A DNA stretch of 9,497 bases from Actinomycetota bacterium (GCA_009704605.1 WLDW01000023.1:1-9497); one strand, 5' to 3'. Shown: positions 1 to 6,379, counted from the stretch's first letter. The notes: a model not told the origin generated them from the letters alone. Made by a program: numbers and translations.

Positions 1-815
1 AGATTATGCGCGAAGAGGGTCGCAAAGTTCCCGTAATCGCAAAGATTGAGAAACCACAAGCTGTTGAGAATCTTGAGGAAATCATTGATGCCTTTGACGC
101 CATCATGGTCGCGCGAGGTGATCTTGGTGTTGAACTTCCCCTTGAGCAGGTTCCGCTGGTTCAAAAGCGTGCCGTTGAGCTTGCACGCCGCTGGGCTAAG
201 CCAGTAATTGTTGCAACCCAGATGCTTGAATCCATGATCTCATCGAGTATTCCAACCCGTGCGGAGACCAGCGATGTTGCCAACGCGGTTTTGGACGGTG
301 CCGACGCGTTGATGCTTTCGGGGGAAACCAGCGTCGGATCATTCCCGGTTGAAACTGTTTCAACCATGGCAAAGATAATTCAGTCAACCGAGGAAAATGG
401 TCTTTCCAGGATCCCAGACCTTGGAACTAGACCTCATACCCAAGGTGGAGCGGTTTCGTTTGCAGCTATGGAAATTGCAGAGCTCCTTGGGTCTAAATTT
501 GTCTGCGTGTTCACCGAAGGCGGAGATTCACTACGCAGAATCTCCAGATTGAGATCAGCCGTACCGGTTCTTTCTTTCACGCCAAACGTGCAAACGGCGC
601 GCGAGCTTTCGCTGGTGTGGGGTTCCAAAACCTACATCGTTCCAAAAGTTACCCACACTGACGCTATGTTCGAGCAGGTGGACATTTCGGTTCTAGAACA
701 GGGAATGTGCAAGGTTGGGGATGAGGTTGTTGTTGTCGCCGGGACGCCGCCTGGGGTGTCGGGTTCGACTAATACTCTTCGAGTTCACAAGGTTGGAACC
801 GGTGCCGAGAGCTAA
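1..815 (+). CDS. pyk: Pyruvate kinase, C-terminal part (5' end outside window)
   Basis: Catalyses the last step of glycolysis in the cytosol, phosphoenolpyruvate + ADP to pyruvate + ATP, usually as a tetramer. The reading frame is open from position 3, and the methionine codon at 6 is internal, so about 200 N-terminal residues lie off the left edge; 270 residues are visible. Counting from that Met, the family signature [13 protein letters not shown] is at 11-23 and [10 protein letters not shown] at 36-45. E15 and D39 fit the divalent-metal ligands and K13 the catalytic lysine. [18 protein letters not shown] (84-101) and LSGETSVG (104-111) complete the barrel active site. The rest, from about 130, is the alpha/beta C-terminal domain that in this family carries allosteric sites. 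It ends with TAA at 813-815, only 7 nt before the 3' end of a convergent tRNA gene, and no ordinary T-tailed terminator is visible between them. Identification is secure. Confidence 0.97.
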   Translation, partial: IMREEGRKVPVIAKIEKPQAVENLEEIIDAFDAIMVARGDLGVELPLEQVPLVQKRAVELARRWAKPVIVATQMLESMISSSIPTRAETSDVANAVLDGADALMLSGETSVGSFPVETVSTMAKIIQSTEENGLSRIPDLGTRPHTQGGAVSFAAMEIAELLGSKFVCVFTEGGDSLRRISRLRSAVPVLSFTPNVQTARELSLVWGSKTYIVPKVTHTDAMFEQVDISVLEQGMCKVGDEVVVVAGTPPGVSGSTNTLRVHKVGTGAES

Positions 816-822
816 GATTTCG

Positions 823-908
823 TGGTGCCGGAAGTGGGATTCGAACCCACACGTCCTTTCGAACAAAGCATTTTGAGTGCTCCGCGTCTGCCGTTCCGCC
901 ATTCCGGC
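823..908 (-). tRNA. tRNA-Leu, anticodon CAA
   Basis: Read on the minus strand, an 86-nt class II tRNA. The acceptor stem pairs GCCGGAA with TTCCGGC (7 bp), followed by discriminator A and an encoded CCA. The anticodon stem GAGCA/TGCTT holds the loop CTCAAAA, giving anticodon CAA, which reads the leucine codon UUG. The long variable arm (TGTTC, GAAA tetraloop, GGACG) is the hallmark of tRNA-Leu/Ser/Tyr. The T arm is GTGGG-TTCGAAT-CCCAC and the D-arm has a short GCG/CGC stem. All arms pair, so the gene looks functional. It converges on pyk and diverges from the response regulator gene; the 3' end shows no duplicated attachment site or integrase remnant. Confidence 0.97.
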
Positions 909-929
909 AGTACCACGTGTTCAACTCTA
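909..929 (-). promoter_or_regulatory. Possible promoter -10 for tRNA-Leu
   Basis: On the minus strand TAGAGT (plus-strand 924-929) lies 15 nt before the tRNA 5' end, a distance that would give a short precursor leader removed by RNase P. No convincing -35 hexamer is found at the normal spacing, so this rests on the -10 alone and is tentative. Confidence 0.3.
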
Positions 930-965
930 ACCGATTTGTTTTAGCGCTAGTACCCGAAAGTGCCA

Positions 966-978
966 TAAAGTAAGCGAC
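966..978 (+). promoter_or_regulatory. -10 element of a probably leaderless response regulator mRNA
   Basis: TAAAGT at 966-971 is followed by exactly 7 nt and then the ATG at 979. The bases before the ATG (aagtaagcgac) contain no Shine-Dalgarno sequence. A -10 hexamer at this distance places the transcription start on or next to the A of ATG, the arrangement of leaderless genes, which are common in actinobacteria. No clear -35 is visible. Confidence 0.5.
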
Positions 979-1560
979 ATGGAACAGAACTCTAAGCGAC
1001 GAATAGTAGTTGCCGAGGACGAATCACTGATTCGAATGGACATTGTCGAGACCTTGAAGGACCAAGGCTTCGATGTCGTTGGAGAGGCCGGAGATGGTCT
1101 AAAGGCAATTGAACTTGCCAAAGAACTTAAGCCTGATCTCATGGTGATGGACATCAAGATGCCAGACATGGACGGCCTTTCGGCTGCCGAACAAATTGCC
1201 AAACTTAGAATTCCTGTTGTGTTTCTAACAGCTTTCAACCAGCAGGAGCTAGTTTCGCGTGCTTCCGAAGTTGGAGCTATGGCTTTTCTTGTGAAGCCGT
1301 TTTCACCGGAAGACCTTCTACCGGCAATTGAGGTTGCGTTATCTCGCTTTCAGCAGCTAACTCAGCTGGAATCGGAAGTCTCTGATCTAACCGAGAGGCT
1401 TGAAACAAGAAAGCTAGTTGAACGGGCCAAGGGTGTTCTCGGAGTTCAGATGGGGCTTTCAGAACCGGATGCATTCAGGTGGATACAAAAGGCAGCCATG
1501 GATAGGCGTATCGGAATGGTTGATGTTGCCAGGACTATTCTTGATCAGCTGGAGAAGTAG
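979..1560 (+). CDS. pdtaR: ANTAR-domain response regulator, PdtaR type
   Basis: Cytosolic two-component response regulator whose output domain binds RNA rather than DNA; ANTAR proteins act as antiterminators on paired-hairpin targets. The protein has 193 residues. The receiver domain is at about 8-123, with acidic pocket E13/D14, phospho-acceptor D58 in VMDIKMPDMDG, switch T84 and K106 in LVKPFSP. A coiled linker around 124-142 leads to the ANTAR domain at about 130-190, with the family core RAKGVLGVQMGLSE followed by AFRWIQKAAMDRR. Length and arrangement match M. tuberculosis Rv1626 (PdtaR), which also lies between pyk and polA. Its partner kinase PdtaS is not in this window. The start at 979 was chosen because the receiver begins normally there and a -10 lies 7 nt upstream. 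The last 26 bp overlap the convergent thioesterase gene. The orthology is well supported; the RNA targets are unknown. Confidence 0.93.
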   Translation: MEQNSKRRIVVAEDESLIRMDIVETLKDQGFDVVGEAGDGLKAIELAKELKPDLMVMDIKMPDMDGLSAAEQIAKLRIPVVFLTAFNQQELVSRASEVGAMAFLVKPFSPEDLLPAIEVALSRFQQLTQLESEVSDLTERLETRKLVERAKGVLGVQMGLSEPDAFRWIQKAAMDRRIGMVDVARTILDQLEK

Positions 1561-1981
1561 CTTTCCTTATGAGATTGGTTATACGCACGGTGGAAAGTCT
1601 TTCGCCGGCTTCGTTTGTCACCACGATTTCATGAACAGTTAGCGTTTTTCCAAGGGACAATGCTGTCGCTGTACCAGTTACCAAGCCCCGAGTAGCGGAC
1701 TTTGTATGCGAGGCAGATATTTCGATTCCAACTGCGTGACCGTTTGGGTGAGCCCAAACGTTAGCGGCGAACGAACCTAAAGTCTCGCCAAGGACAAGAT
1801 ACGCGCCGCCGTGAAGCAAACCAATTGGCTGAGTGTTGCCTTCGACCGGCATCGTTGCGACAGCCCGCTCAGCACTTAGTTCAAGAATCTGGATACCCAT
1901 TTTCTCAGCGAGAGCTCCCACGCCTCGTTGCGCTGAAACTTGCTTTGCTACGTCGCTAAGAATTGGGTCTTGGCCTGACAT
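1535..1981 (-). CDS. PaaI/EntH-like hotdog-fold acyl-CoA thioesterase
   Basis: A single-domain hotdog thioesterase of 148 residues that probably hydrolyses an aromatic or hydroxylated acyl-CoA in the cytosol. The active-site segment NTQPIGLLHGGAYLVLGETLGS (49-70) has the GLLHGG motif on the central helix and E66 at the position of the catalytic glutamate of the YdiI/EntH/MenI group. The remaining strands include GIEISASHTKSATRG (85-99), typical of the family. The product could be 1,4-dihydroxy-2-naphthoyl-CoA hydrolase (menaquinone synthesis) or a general phenylacetate-pathway or housekeeping thioesterase; the sequence does not decide, so I give no gene symbol. The ATG at 1981 is preceded by GAGAGGGAAG, a good ribosome binding site. 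The gene diverges from polA across 50 bp and overlaps the response regulator tail to tail by 26 bp. In Microbacteriaceae a thioesterase at this place is, as far as I know, common. Confidence 0.9.
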   Translation of the reverse strand: MSGQDPILSDVAKQVSAQRGVGALAEKMGIQILELSAERAVATMPVEGNTQPIGLLHGGAYLVLGETLGSFAANVWAHPNGHAVGIEISASHTKSATRGLVTGTATALSLGKTLTVHEIVVTNEAGERLSTVRITNLIRKATSPADQE

Positions 1982-1996
1982 GCAACTTCCCTCTCA

Positions 1997-2031
1997 TTGG
2001 TTTCACTTACAAGCAAAGTAGGCTTGCAATC
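1997..2031 (+). promoter_or_regulatory. polA promoter, probably leaderless
   Basis: TTGGTT (1997-2002), 16 bp, then TAGGCT (2019-2024), 7 nt, then the polA ATG at 2032. The hexamers and spacing resemble a housekeeping sigma-70-family promoter, and the -10 to ATG distance predicts a transcript beginning at or next to the start codon. AGTAGG overlapping the -10 could instead serve as a weak ribosome binding site if transcription starts further upstream. The region is shared with the divergent thioesterase gene. Confidence 0.5.
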
Positions 2032-4710
2032 ATGAATCCTAAGCCTACCTTGATGCTTATTGACGGGCATTCTCTGGCTTTTCGAGCTTTCTATGCACTG
2101 AATCCCTCCAACTTCAAAACGCCAGACGGTCAGCACACAAACGCAGTTCACGGATTCATCTCTATGCTTCTAAACCTTCTCGAGGGTGAGAAACCAACCC
2201 ATCTCGCTGTTGCATTCGACATCTCAGGTCCTTCCTTCCGCGCAACCGAGTATCCGGAATACAAGGGAAATCGCGGTGAGACCCCACCTGAATTTTTCGG
2301 TCAGACCGAACTTTTGGAAGATGCCATGGAAAGCATGAACATCAAAACGCTTACCAAGAAAGACTACGAGGCAGATGACATCCTTGCATCACTCGCGGAC
2401 CAAGCCAGCGAAGCTGGATTCAAGGTATTAGTAGTTTCTGGAGACCGGGATACATTCCAACTAATTAGTGATGACACCACAATTCTTTATCCAGTCAAGG
2501 GCGTCATGAACCTAGCGCGGATGGACGATGCAGCGGTTTTAGAACGCTACGGAATTCATGCGAGGCAGTACCCGGATCTCGCAGCTCTGGTGGGGGAGAC
2601 TTCAGATAACCTTCCCGGCATTCCAGGTGTCGGTCCAAAAACAGCCGCCAAGTGGTTGCAGCAGCACGGTGACCTCAAGACAATTTTGGACAATTCTGCA
2701 GAAGTACCAGGGAAAGTTGGGGAGTCACTCAGAGAGAACTACGAGCTTGCGCTTCGAAACCGAAGACTCAATCATCTTGTTCGGGACCTCGACATGGGTG
2801 TTGATTTCGAGTCTTTCCGGCTGACCGCGGTTGATGAAGCTCGAGTGCGCACTGCCTTTTCCAAGATGCACTTCAAGACTCTTACCGAGCGAGTGCTTCG
2901 GTTGCGCGGTATAGCTGGCACTCAAACCAACGGTCTAGGCTCCGCTCCTTCGGCAAATAGGCCTGCACCTGTTCAGGAAAAAGCTCCTAAACCCGCAGTT
3001 GCAACAATTGAAATACCACCATCGAAGGATCTTCCCGAAGCTGAGCTGATGAAATGGCTATCGAGCCAGGACGTTGTTGGCTTGGAGATCGAAGAGACCG
3101 ATAATGGTTTGCTGTTTGGTTTTGCGTCCGCGGCTACAAGAATCTTTCTGTCAGGAAAGCACTCTTCAATCCTTGCAAGTTGGTTAGCAGATGAATCTAA
3201 GAAGAAAGTTCTGTTCGATTACAAGGGCACCAAAAGACTTCTTATGGAGCACGGGCTAGACATCGATGGTGTTTCGGATGACGCTCTATTGCTGGCTTAC
3301 TTACTCAATCCGGTCCGTAGAAACTTCTTTGTTGACGAACTAGTCGAAGAGTACCTCGGAATTGCAGTTACAAGGTCTGACCCAAACCAGCTGATACCTG
3401 AGCAGGCAATAGACCCTAGCTTGGACGCGTGGCTAGCTTTTTCTCTCGCCCCAATAATGGCTTCGCAAGTGTTATTCCAGAATCAAGATTCTGTTTATAG
3501 GCAGATTGAGCTTCCTAGTTCAAGATCGCTGGCACTAATGGAAAGTGTTGGGGTTTTGATTGATGCCAAACTCTTGCAGAGTTTGTTTGACTCCCTGAGT
3601 AAAGAGGTTACCCAGATCGCCGATGAAGCTTTCAAGATTATTGGTAAAGAAATCAACCTTGCTTCGCCCAAGCAGCTTCAGGTTGTCCTTTTTGAAGATC
3701 TAGGCATGAAGGGAACCAAGTCTCTGAAGACTGGTTTTTCAACGAACGCAGCCGCACTGACCGAACTCTTTGAGCAAACAGGGCATCCGTTTCTTGAGAA
3801 ATTGCTTGCCCACCGCGATTCAACGAAATTGAAGCAAATGGTTGAGACATTACTTAAGGCTGTAGAAGAGGACTCCAAGATTCACACGACTTACGTCCAA
3901 ACCGGAACCTCAACTGGTCGCCTAAGCTCCGAGAACCCAAACCTGCAGAACATTCCGATTCGAAATCCCCGCGGAGCGCAGATCCGTGACGCCTTTATTG
4001 CATCTAAGGGATTTGAATCAATAATGACCGCCGACTATTCGCAGATCGAAATGCGCATCATGGCGCATCTGTCTGAGGATCCAGGTCTTATTGAGGCTTT
4101 CAAGGCAGGAGAGGATCTGCACCGCTTCGTAGGCTCGAGAATCTTTGGCGTCAAACCCCAGGACGTAACTTCAGAAATGCGAGCTCAAGTCAAGGCCATG
4201 AGCTATGGCTTGGTCTATGGGTTGAGTGAGTACGGTTTGGCCAAGCAGCTGGGTTTATCCAACGCCGATGCCAAGCAGCTGATGAAGGACTACTTTGAGC
4301 GATTTGGGGGAGTAAGAAGGTATCTAGCCAAGGTTGTTGAAGACGCCAAAGCGGTTGGCTACACCACTACCTACCATGGGCGCCGCCGACCATTTGATGA
4401 CTTGAACAGTTCGATTTTTCAAGTGCGGGAAAACGCTAGACGGGCGGCGCTTAACGCCCCAATCCAGGGAACAGCCGCAGACATCATGAAAATGGCGATG
4501 AATCAGATTCAGGATGCCATTGAGACCAAAGAAATGCAATCTAGGATGCTTCTCCAAGTCCATGATGAGTTGGTCTTTGAGGTATTCCCAGGGGAGGCTA
4601 AGGCCTTAGAAGAACTAGTTTTGGACAAAATGTCCAATGTGGTCAAGCTATCGGTTCCCTTGGATGTCCAAATTGGGACCGGGAAGAGCTGGGATAAGGC
4701 CGCTCACTAG
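2032..4710 (+). CDS. polA: DNA polymerase I
   Basis: Fills gaps and removes RNA primers in Okazaki fragment maturation and excision repair. The protein has 892 residues, close to M. tuberculosis Pol I. The 5' nuclease domain (about 1-300) shows LIDGHS with D11, DYEADDILASLA, VSGDRD and the helix-hairpin-helix GIPGVGPKTAAKWL. A linker rich in Pro/Ala follows. The middle domain (about 345-500) is a decayed 3'-5' exonuclease: the E. coli D355/E357 site reads E352-I-E354, D417 fits D424, but the D501 region (AWLAFSLAPIMA) has lost its Asp, so proofreading is probably absent. The polymerase domain (about 510-892) has motif A DYSQIE (D668), O-helix R717, K721, Y725, Y729, and motif C HDE (844-846), all intact. 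Y725 replaces the Phe of E. coli F762. The frame stays open upstream to an ATG at 1963, but that would overlap the divergent gene; 2032 fits the family N-terminus and the promoter. Confidence 0.97.
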   Translation: MNPKPTLMLIDGHSLAFRAFYALNPSNFKTPDGQHTNAVHGFISMLLNLLEGEKPTHLAVAFDISGPSFRATEYPEYKGNRGETPPEFFGQTELLEDAMESMNIKTLTKKDYEADDILASLADQASEAGFKVLVVSGDRDTFQLISDDTTILYPVKGVMNLARMDDAAVLERYGIHARQYPDLAALVGETSDNLPGIPGVGPKTAAKWLQQHGDLKTILDNSAEVPGKVGESLRENYELALRNRRLNHLVRDLDMGVDFESFRLTAVDEARVRTAFSKMHFKTLTERVLRLRGIAGTQTNGLGSAPSANRPAPVQEKAPKPAVATIEIPPSKDLPEAELMKWLSSQDVVGLEIEETDNGLLFGFASAATRIFLSGKHSSILASWLADESKKKVLFDYKGTKRLLMEHGLDIDGVSDDALLLAYLLNPVRRNFFVDELVEEYLGIAVTRSDPNQLIPEQAIDPSLDAWLAFSLAPIMASQVLFQNQDSVYRQIELPSSRSLALMESVGVLIDAKLLQSLFDSLSKEVTQIADEAFKIIGKEINLASPKQLQVVLFEDLGMKGTKSLKTGFSTNAAALTELFEQTGHPFLEKLLAHRDSTKLKQMVETLLKAVEEDSKIHTTYVQTGTSTGRLSSENPNLQNIPIRNPRGAQIRDAFIASKGFESIMTADYSQIEMRIMAHLSEDPGLIEAFKAGEDLHRFVGSRIFGVKPQDVTSEMRAQVKAMSYGLVYGLSEYGLAKQLGLSNADAKQLMKDYFERFGGVRRYLAKVVEDAKAVGYTTTYHGRRRPFDDLNSSIFQVRENARRAALNAPIQGTAADIMKMAMNQIQDAIETKEMQSRMLLQVHDELVFEVFPGEAKALEELVLDKMSNVVKLSVPLDVQIGTGKSWDKAAH
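4673..4700 (+). promoter_or_regulatory. Weak alternative rpsA promoter inside the polA 3' end
   Basis: TTGGGA (4673-4678), 16 bp, TAAGGC (4695-4700). The -10 lacks the final T, so this is a poor match. It matters because a start near 4707 would include the complete inverted-repeat region 4726-4818 in the rpsA leader, whereas the stronger promoter downstream would not. Confidence 0.2.
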
Positions 4711-4714
4711 CCCT

Positions 4715-4743
4715 TTGTCTCCAACCGCGATAGCAGGTAGGCT
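4715..4743 (+). promoter_or_regulatory. Likely rpsA promoter
   Basis: TTGTCT (4715-4720), 17 bp, TAGGCT (4738-4743). The -10 is identical to that proposed for polA and the spacing is optimal. A start near 4750 would give an untranslated leader of about 105 nt before the rpsA ATG, unusually long beside the near-leaderless neighbours. The left arm of a 9-bp inverted repeat (CGCGATAGC, 4726-4734) lies in the spacer, a place where a repressor or activator could act. Confidence 0.5.
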
Positions 4744-4818
4744 TAGGGGGCGCGAAAGCGCAATCCCTTATCCGCCGTTGCGGTAGCAATTTCCCTCCTT
4801 ATATGGAGCGCTATCGCG
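4726..4818 (+). other. Inverted-repeat-rich rpsA leader, candidate structured RNA
   Basis: By hand folding: CGCGATAGC (4726-4734) pairs perfectly with GCTATCGCG (4810-4818). Inside are three hairpins. H1 (4744-4770) has TAGGGG with CCCTTA (6 bp including one G-T), a 3-nt bulge, and GCGC-GAAA-GCGC with a GNRA loop. H2 (4772-4783) is CCGC-CGTT-GCGG. H3 (4795-4808) is CTCC-TTATAT-GGAG. Single-stranded joints are 9, 1, 11 and 1 nt. This would be a compact four-way junction just before rpsA. If the promoter at 4715-4743 is used, the left closing strand and part of H1 are not transcribed, and the 9-bp repeat would be a DNA site instead. I do not match it to a named RNA family. Confidence 0.35.
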
Positions 4819-4837
4819 ACCTGAGTATGCAAAGCAA

Positions 4838-4858
4838 ATGGAGCACCTTTCTCTATGA
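4838..4858 (+). other. rpsA ribosome binding site and overlapping six-codon ORF
   Basis: GGAG at 4840-4843 is the best ribosome binding site for rpsA, although the 11-nt spacing to ATG 4855 is long. The same bases are part of a tiny ORF, ATG 4838 to TGA 4856-4858 (MEHLSL), whose stop overlaps the rpsA start as ATGA. The small ORF has no strong binding site of its own, only a weak GAG at 4823-4825. Translational coupling is possible but unproven. Confidence 0.35.
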
Positions 4859-6321
4859 CAACAGAATCAACCACCAAAGCCCCAAAGCAAGTAGCCATTA
4901 ACGACATTGGCACTGCCGAAGAATTCCTAGCAGCCGTTGAAAAAACCCTCAAGTTCTTTAATGACGGTGACCTTATCCAAGGAACCGTTGTAAAGATCGA
5001 TCGCGATGAGGTCCTGCTAGACGTTGGGTATAAGACCGAAGGTGTGATTCCTTCCCGTGAACTTTCAATCCGGCACGATGCTGATCCAGGGGACATTGTG
5101 TCCGTTGGTGACACCATAGAAGCCCTTGTTTTGCAGAAAGAAGACAAAGAAGGTCGTCTTATTCTTTCCAAGAAACGCGCTCAGTACGAGCGTGCCTGGG
5201 GTGATGTCGAGAAGATCAAGGCAGCCGATACCACCGTTACCGGAACAGTTATCGAAGTTGTCAAGGGTGGACTTATCGTTGACATCGGACTTCGCGGGTT
5301 CCTACCTGCCTCCCTTATTGAACTTCGCCGCGTTCGTGACCTAGCTCCATACCTCGGCCAGGAAGTTGAAGCCAAGATTCTTGAGTTAGACAAGAACCGC
5401 AATAACGTAGTTCTTTCAAGAAGAGCGTTACTAGAGCAAAGCCAGTCAGCATCAAGATCTACTTTCCTTGCAGATCTTGCAAAGGGACAGATTAGAACCG
5501 GTGTTGTTTCATCGATCGTAAACTTCGGTGCGTTTATTGACCTCGGTGGCGTTGACGGATTGGTTCACGTATCAGAGCTTTCCTGGAAGCACATCGAGCA
5601 CGCCTCTGAAGTTGTTGAGATTGGTCAAGAAGTAACCGTTGAGGTTCTGGAAGTTGATCAAGACCGCGAGCGGGTATCACTGTCCTTGAAGGCAACCCAG
5701 GAAGATCCATGGCAAGTGTTTGCTAGAACTCATTCGATTGGTCAGTACGCACCAGGCAAGGTCACCAAACTGGTTCCATTTGGCGCATTCGTTCGTGTTG
5801 CTGATGGCATCGAGGGACTTGTTCACATCTCCGAGCTTTCCACCAAGCACATTGAGCTTGCTGAGCAGGTTGTTTCAGCAAACCAGGACGTGTTTGTGAA
5901 GGTCATCGACATAGACCTTGAAAGAAGAAGGATTTCTCTTTCTTTGAAGCAAGCTCTTGAAGAAGTCGATCCAGAGGGTAAGGACTTCAACCCAGCACTT
6001 TATGGAATGTACGCAGAGTACGACGACAAGGGTGACTACAAGTACCCGGATGGCTTCGATCCTGCAACAAGCGAATGGCAACCTGGTCACGAAGAGGCCA
6101 GAGCCAAATGGGAGAAGGAATACTCCGAAGCTAACGCTCGCTGGGTAGAGCACAAGAAGCAGGTTGCGGTTGCCAACAAGCTCGCTGCTTCTTTACCTGA
6201 TGCACCTGCGCCAGGACAAACACCTGCTGAGTCAAGTAGTTCCGCAGAAGAATCAGCTGGCACACTCTCCGACGACGAGTCACTCGGTGCGCTGCGTGAC
6301 AAGCTTGCGGACAAAGAATAG
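4855..6321 (+). CDS. rpsA: 30S ribosomal protein S1
   Basis: Binds mRNA on the 30S subunit and helps load it for initiation. The protein has 488 residues with four S1 (OB-fold) domains at about 38-107, 125-191, 209-280 and 296-366. Domains 3 and 4 carry the clear RNA-binding signatures VVSSIVNFGAFIDLGGVDGL and VTKLVPFGAFVRVADGIEGL, each followed by VHVSELS or VHISELS. Four domains and a total near 480 residues are usual for actinobacteria, against six in E. coli. After 367 comes a hydrophilic, acidic tail with YAEYDDKGDYKYPDGFD, then a Pro/Ser/Ala/Glu-rich stretch and a C-terminal LGALRDKL motif as in other actinobacterial S1 proteins. This lineage-specific tail is the region discussed for pyrazinoic acid and tmRNA binding in M. 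tuberculosis, a contested matter. It is probably transcribed alone: it has its own promoter and a hairpin terminator after the stop. Confidence 0.97.
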   Translation: MTTESTTKAPKQVAINDIGTAEEFLAAVEKTLKFFNDGDLIQGTVVKIDRDEVLLDVGYKTEGVIPSRELSIRHDADPGDIVSVGDTIEALVLQKEDKEGRLILSKKRAQYERAWGDVEKIKAADTTVTGTVIEVVKGGLIVDIGLRGFLPASLIELRRVRDLAPYLGQEVEAKILELDKNRNNVVLSRRALLEQSQSASRSTFLADLAKGQIRTGVVSSIVNFGAFIDLGGVDGLVHVSELSWKHIEHASEVVEIGQEVTVEVLEVDQDRERVSLSLKATQEDPWQVFARTHSIGQYAPGKVTKLVPFGAFVRVADGIEGLVHISELSTKHIELAEQVVSANQDVFVKVIDIDLERRRISLSLKQALEEVDPEGKDFNPALYGMYAEYDDKGDYKYPDGFDPATSEWQPGHEEARAKWEKEYSEANARWVEHKKQVAVANKLAASLPDAPAPGQTPAESSSSAEESAGTLSDDESLGALRDKLADKE

Positions 6322-6341
6322 AAAAAAATCAGTCTTTGAAT

Positions 6342-6370
6342 CGGGGCCTGGGATTTCCAGAGCCCCGTTT
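6342..6370 (+). terminator. Rho-independent-like terminator after rpsA
   Basis: CGGGGC (6342-6347) pairs with GCCCCG (6362-6367) and CTGG (6348-6351) with CCAG (6357-6360). This makes a 10-bp GC-rich stem with one bulged A (6361) and a 5-nt GATTT loop. Only TTT follows directly, with a further TTT a few bases on, so the U-tract is weak, as is common in actinobacteria. It starts 20 nt after the rpsA stop and ends before the coaE promoter, which suits an end to the rpsA transcript. Confidence 0.7.
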
Positions 6371-6379
6371 CGAGCTTTA

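Noticed and set aside
6..8. ATG at 6 as a true pyk start
   Set aside because: The frame is open to the left edge and the residues belong to the middle of pyruvate kinase, so this Met is internal.
1561..1597. CTTTCC (1561-1566) / GGAAAG (1592-1597) inverted repeat after the response regulator stop, as a terminator
   Set aside because: Only 6 bp with a 25-nt loop, AT-rich, no T-tract, and it lies within thioesterase coding sequence; likely chance.
2010..2026. CAAGC-N7-GCTTG inverted repeat over the polA -10 as an operator
   Set aside because: Only 5 bp per arm; such repeats are expected by chance in a sequence this long, and no regulator is suggested by the context.
1963..2031. Longer polA start at ATG 1963, adding 23 residues
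   Set aside because: The added residues do not resemble the Pol I N-terminus, the extension overlaps the start of the divergent thioesterase, and the promoter-like TAGGCT and the normal start MNPKPTLMLIDGHS support 2032.
4827..4901. ATG 4827 opening a 24-codon frame overlapping rpsA
   Set aside because: It lacks a binding site and runs out of frame into the rpsA coding sequence; less plausible than the six-codon frame at 4838, which itself is only tentative.
4743..5171. 142-residue minus-strand ORF opposite the rpsA start
   Set aside because: Ser/Arg-rich translation with no recognisable motif, lying antisense to conserved S1 domains; a shadow frame.
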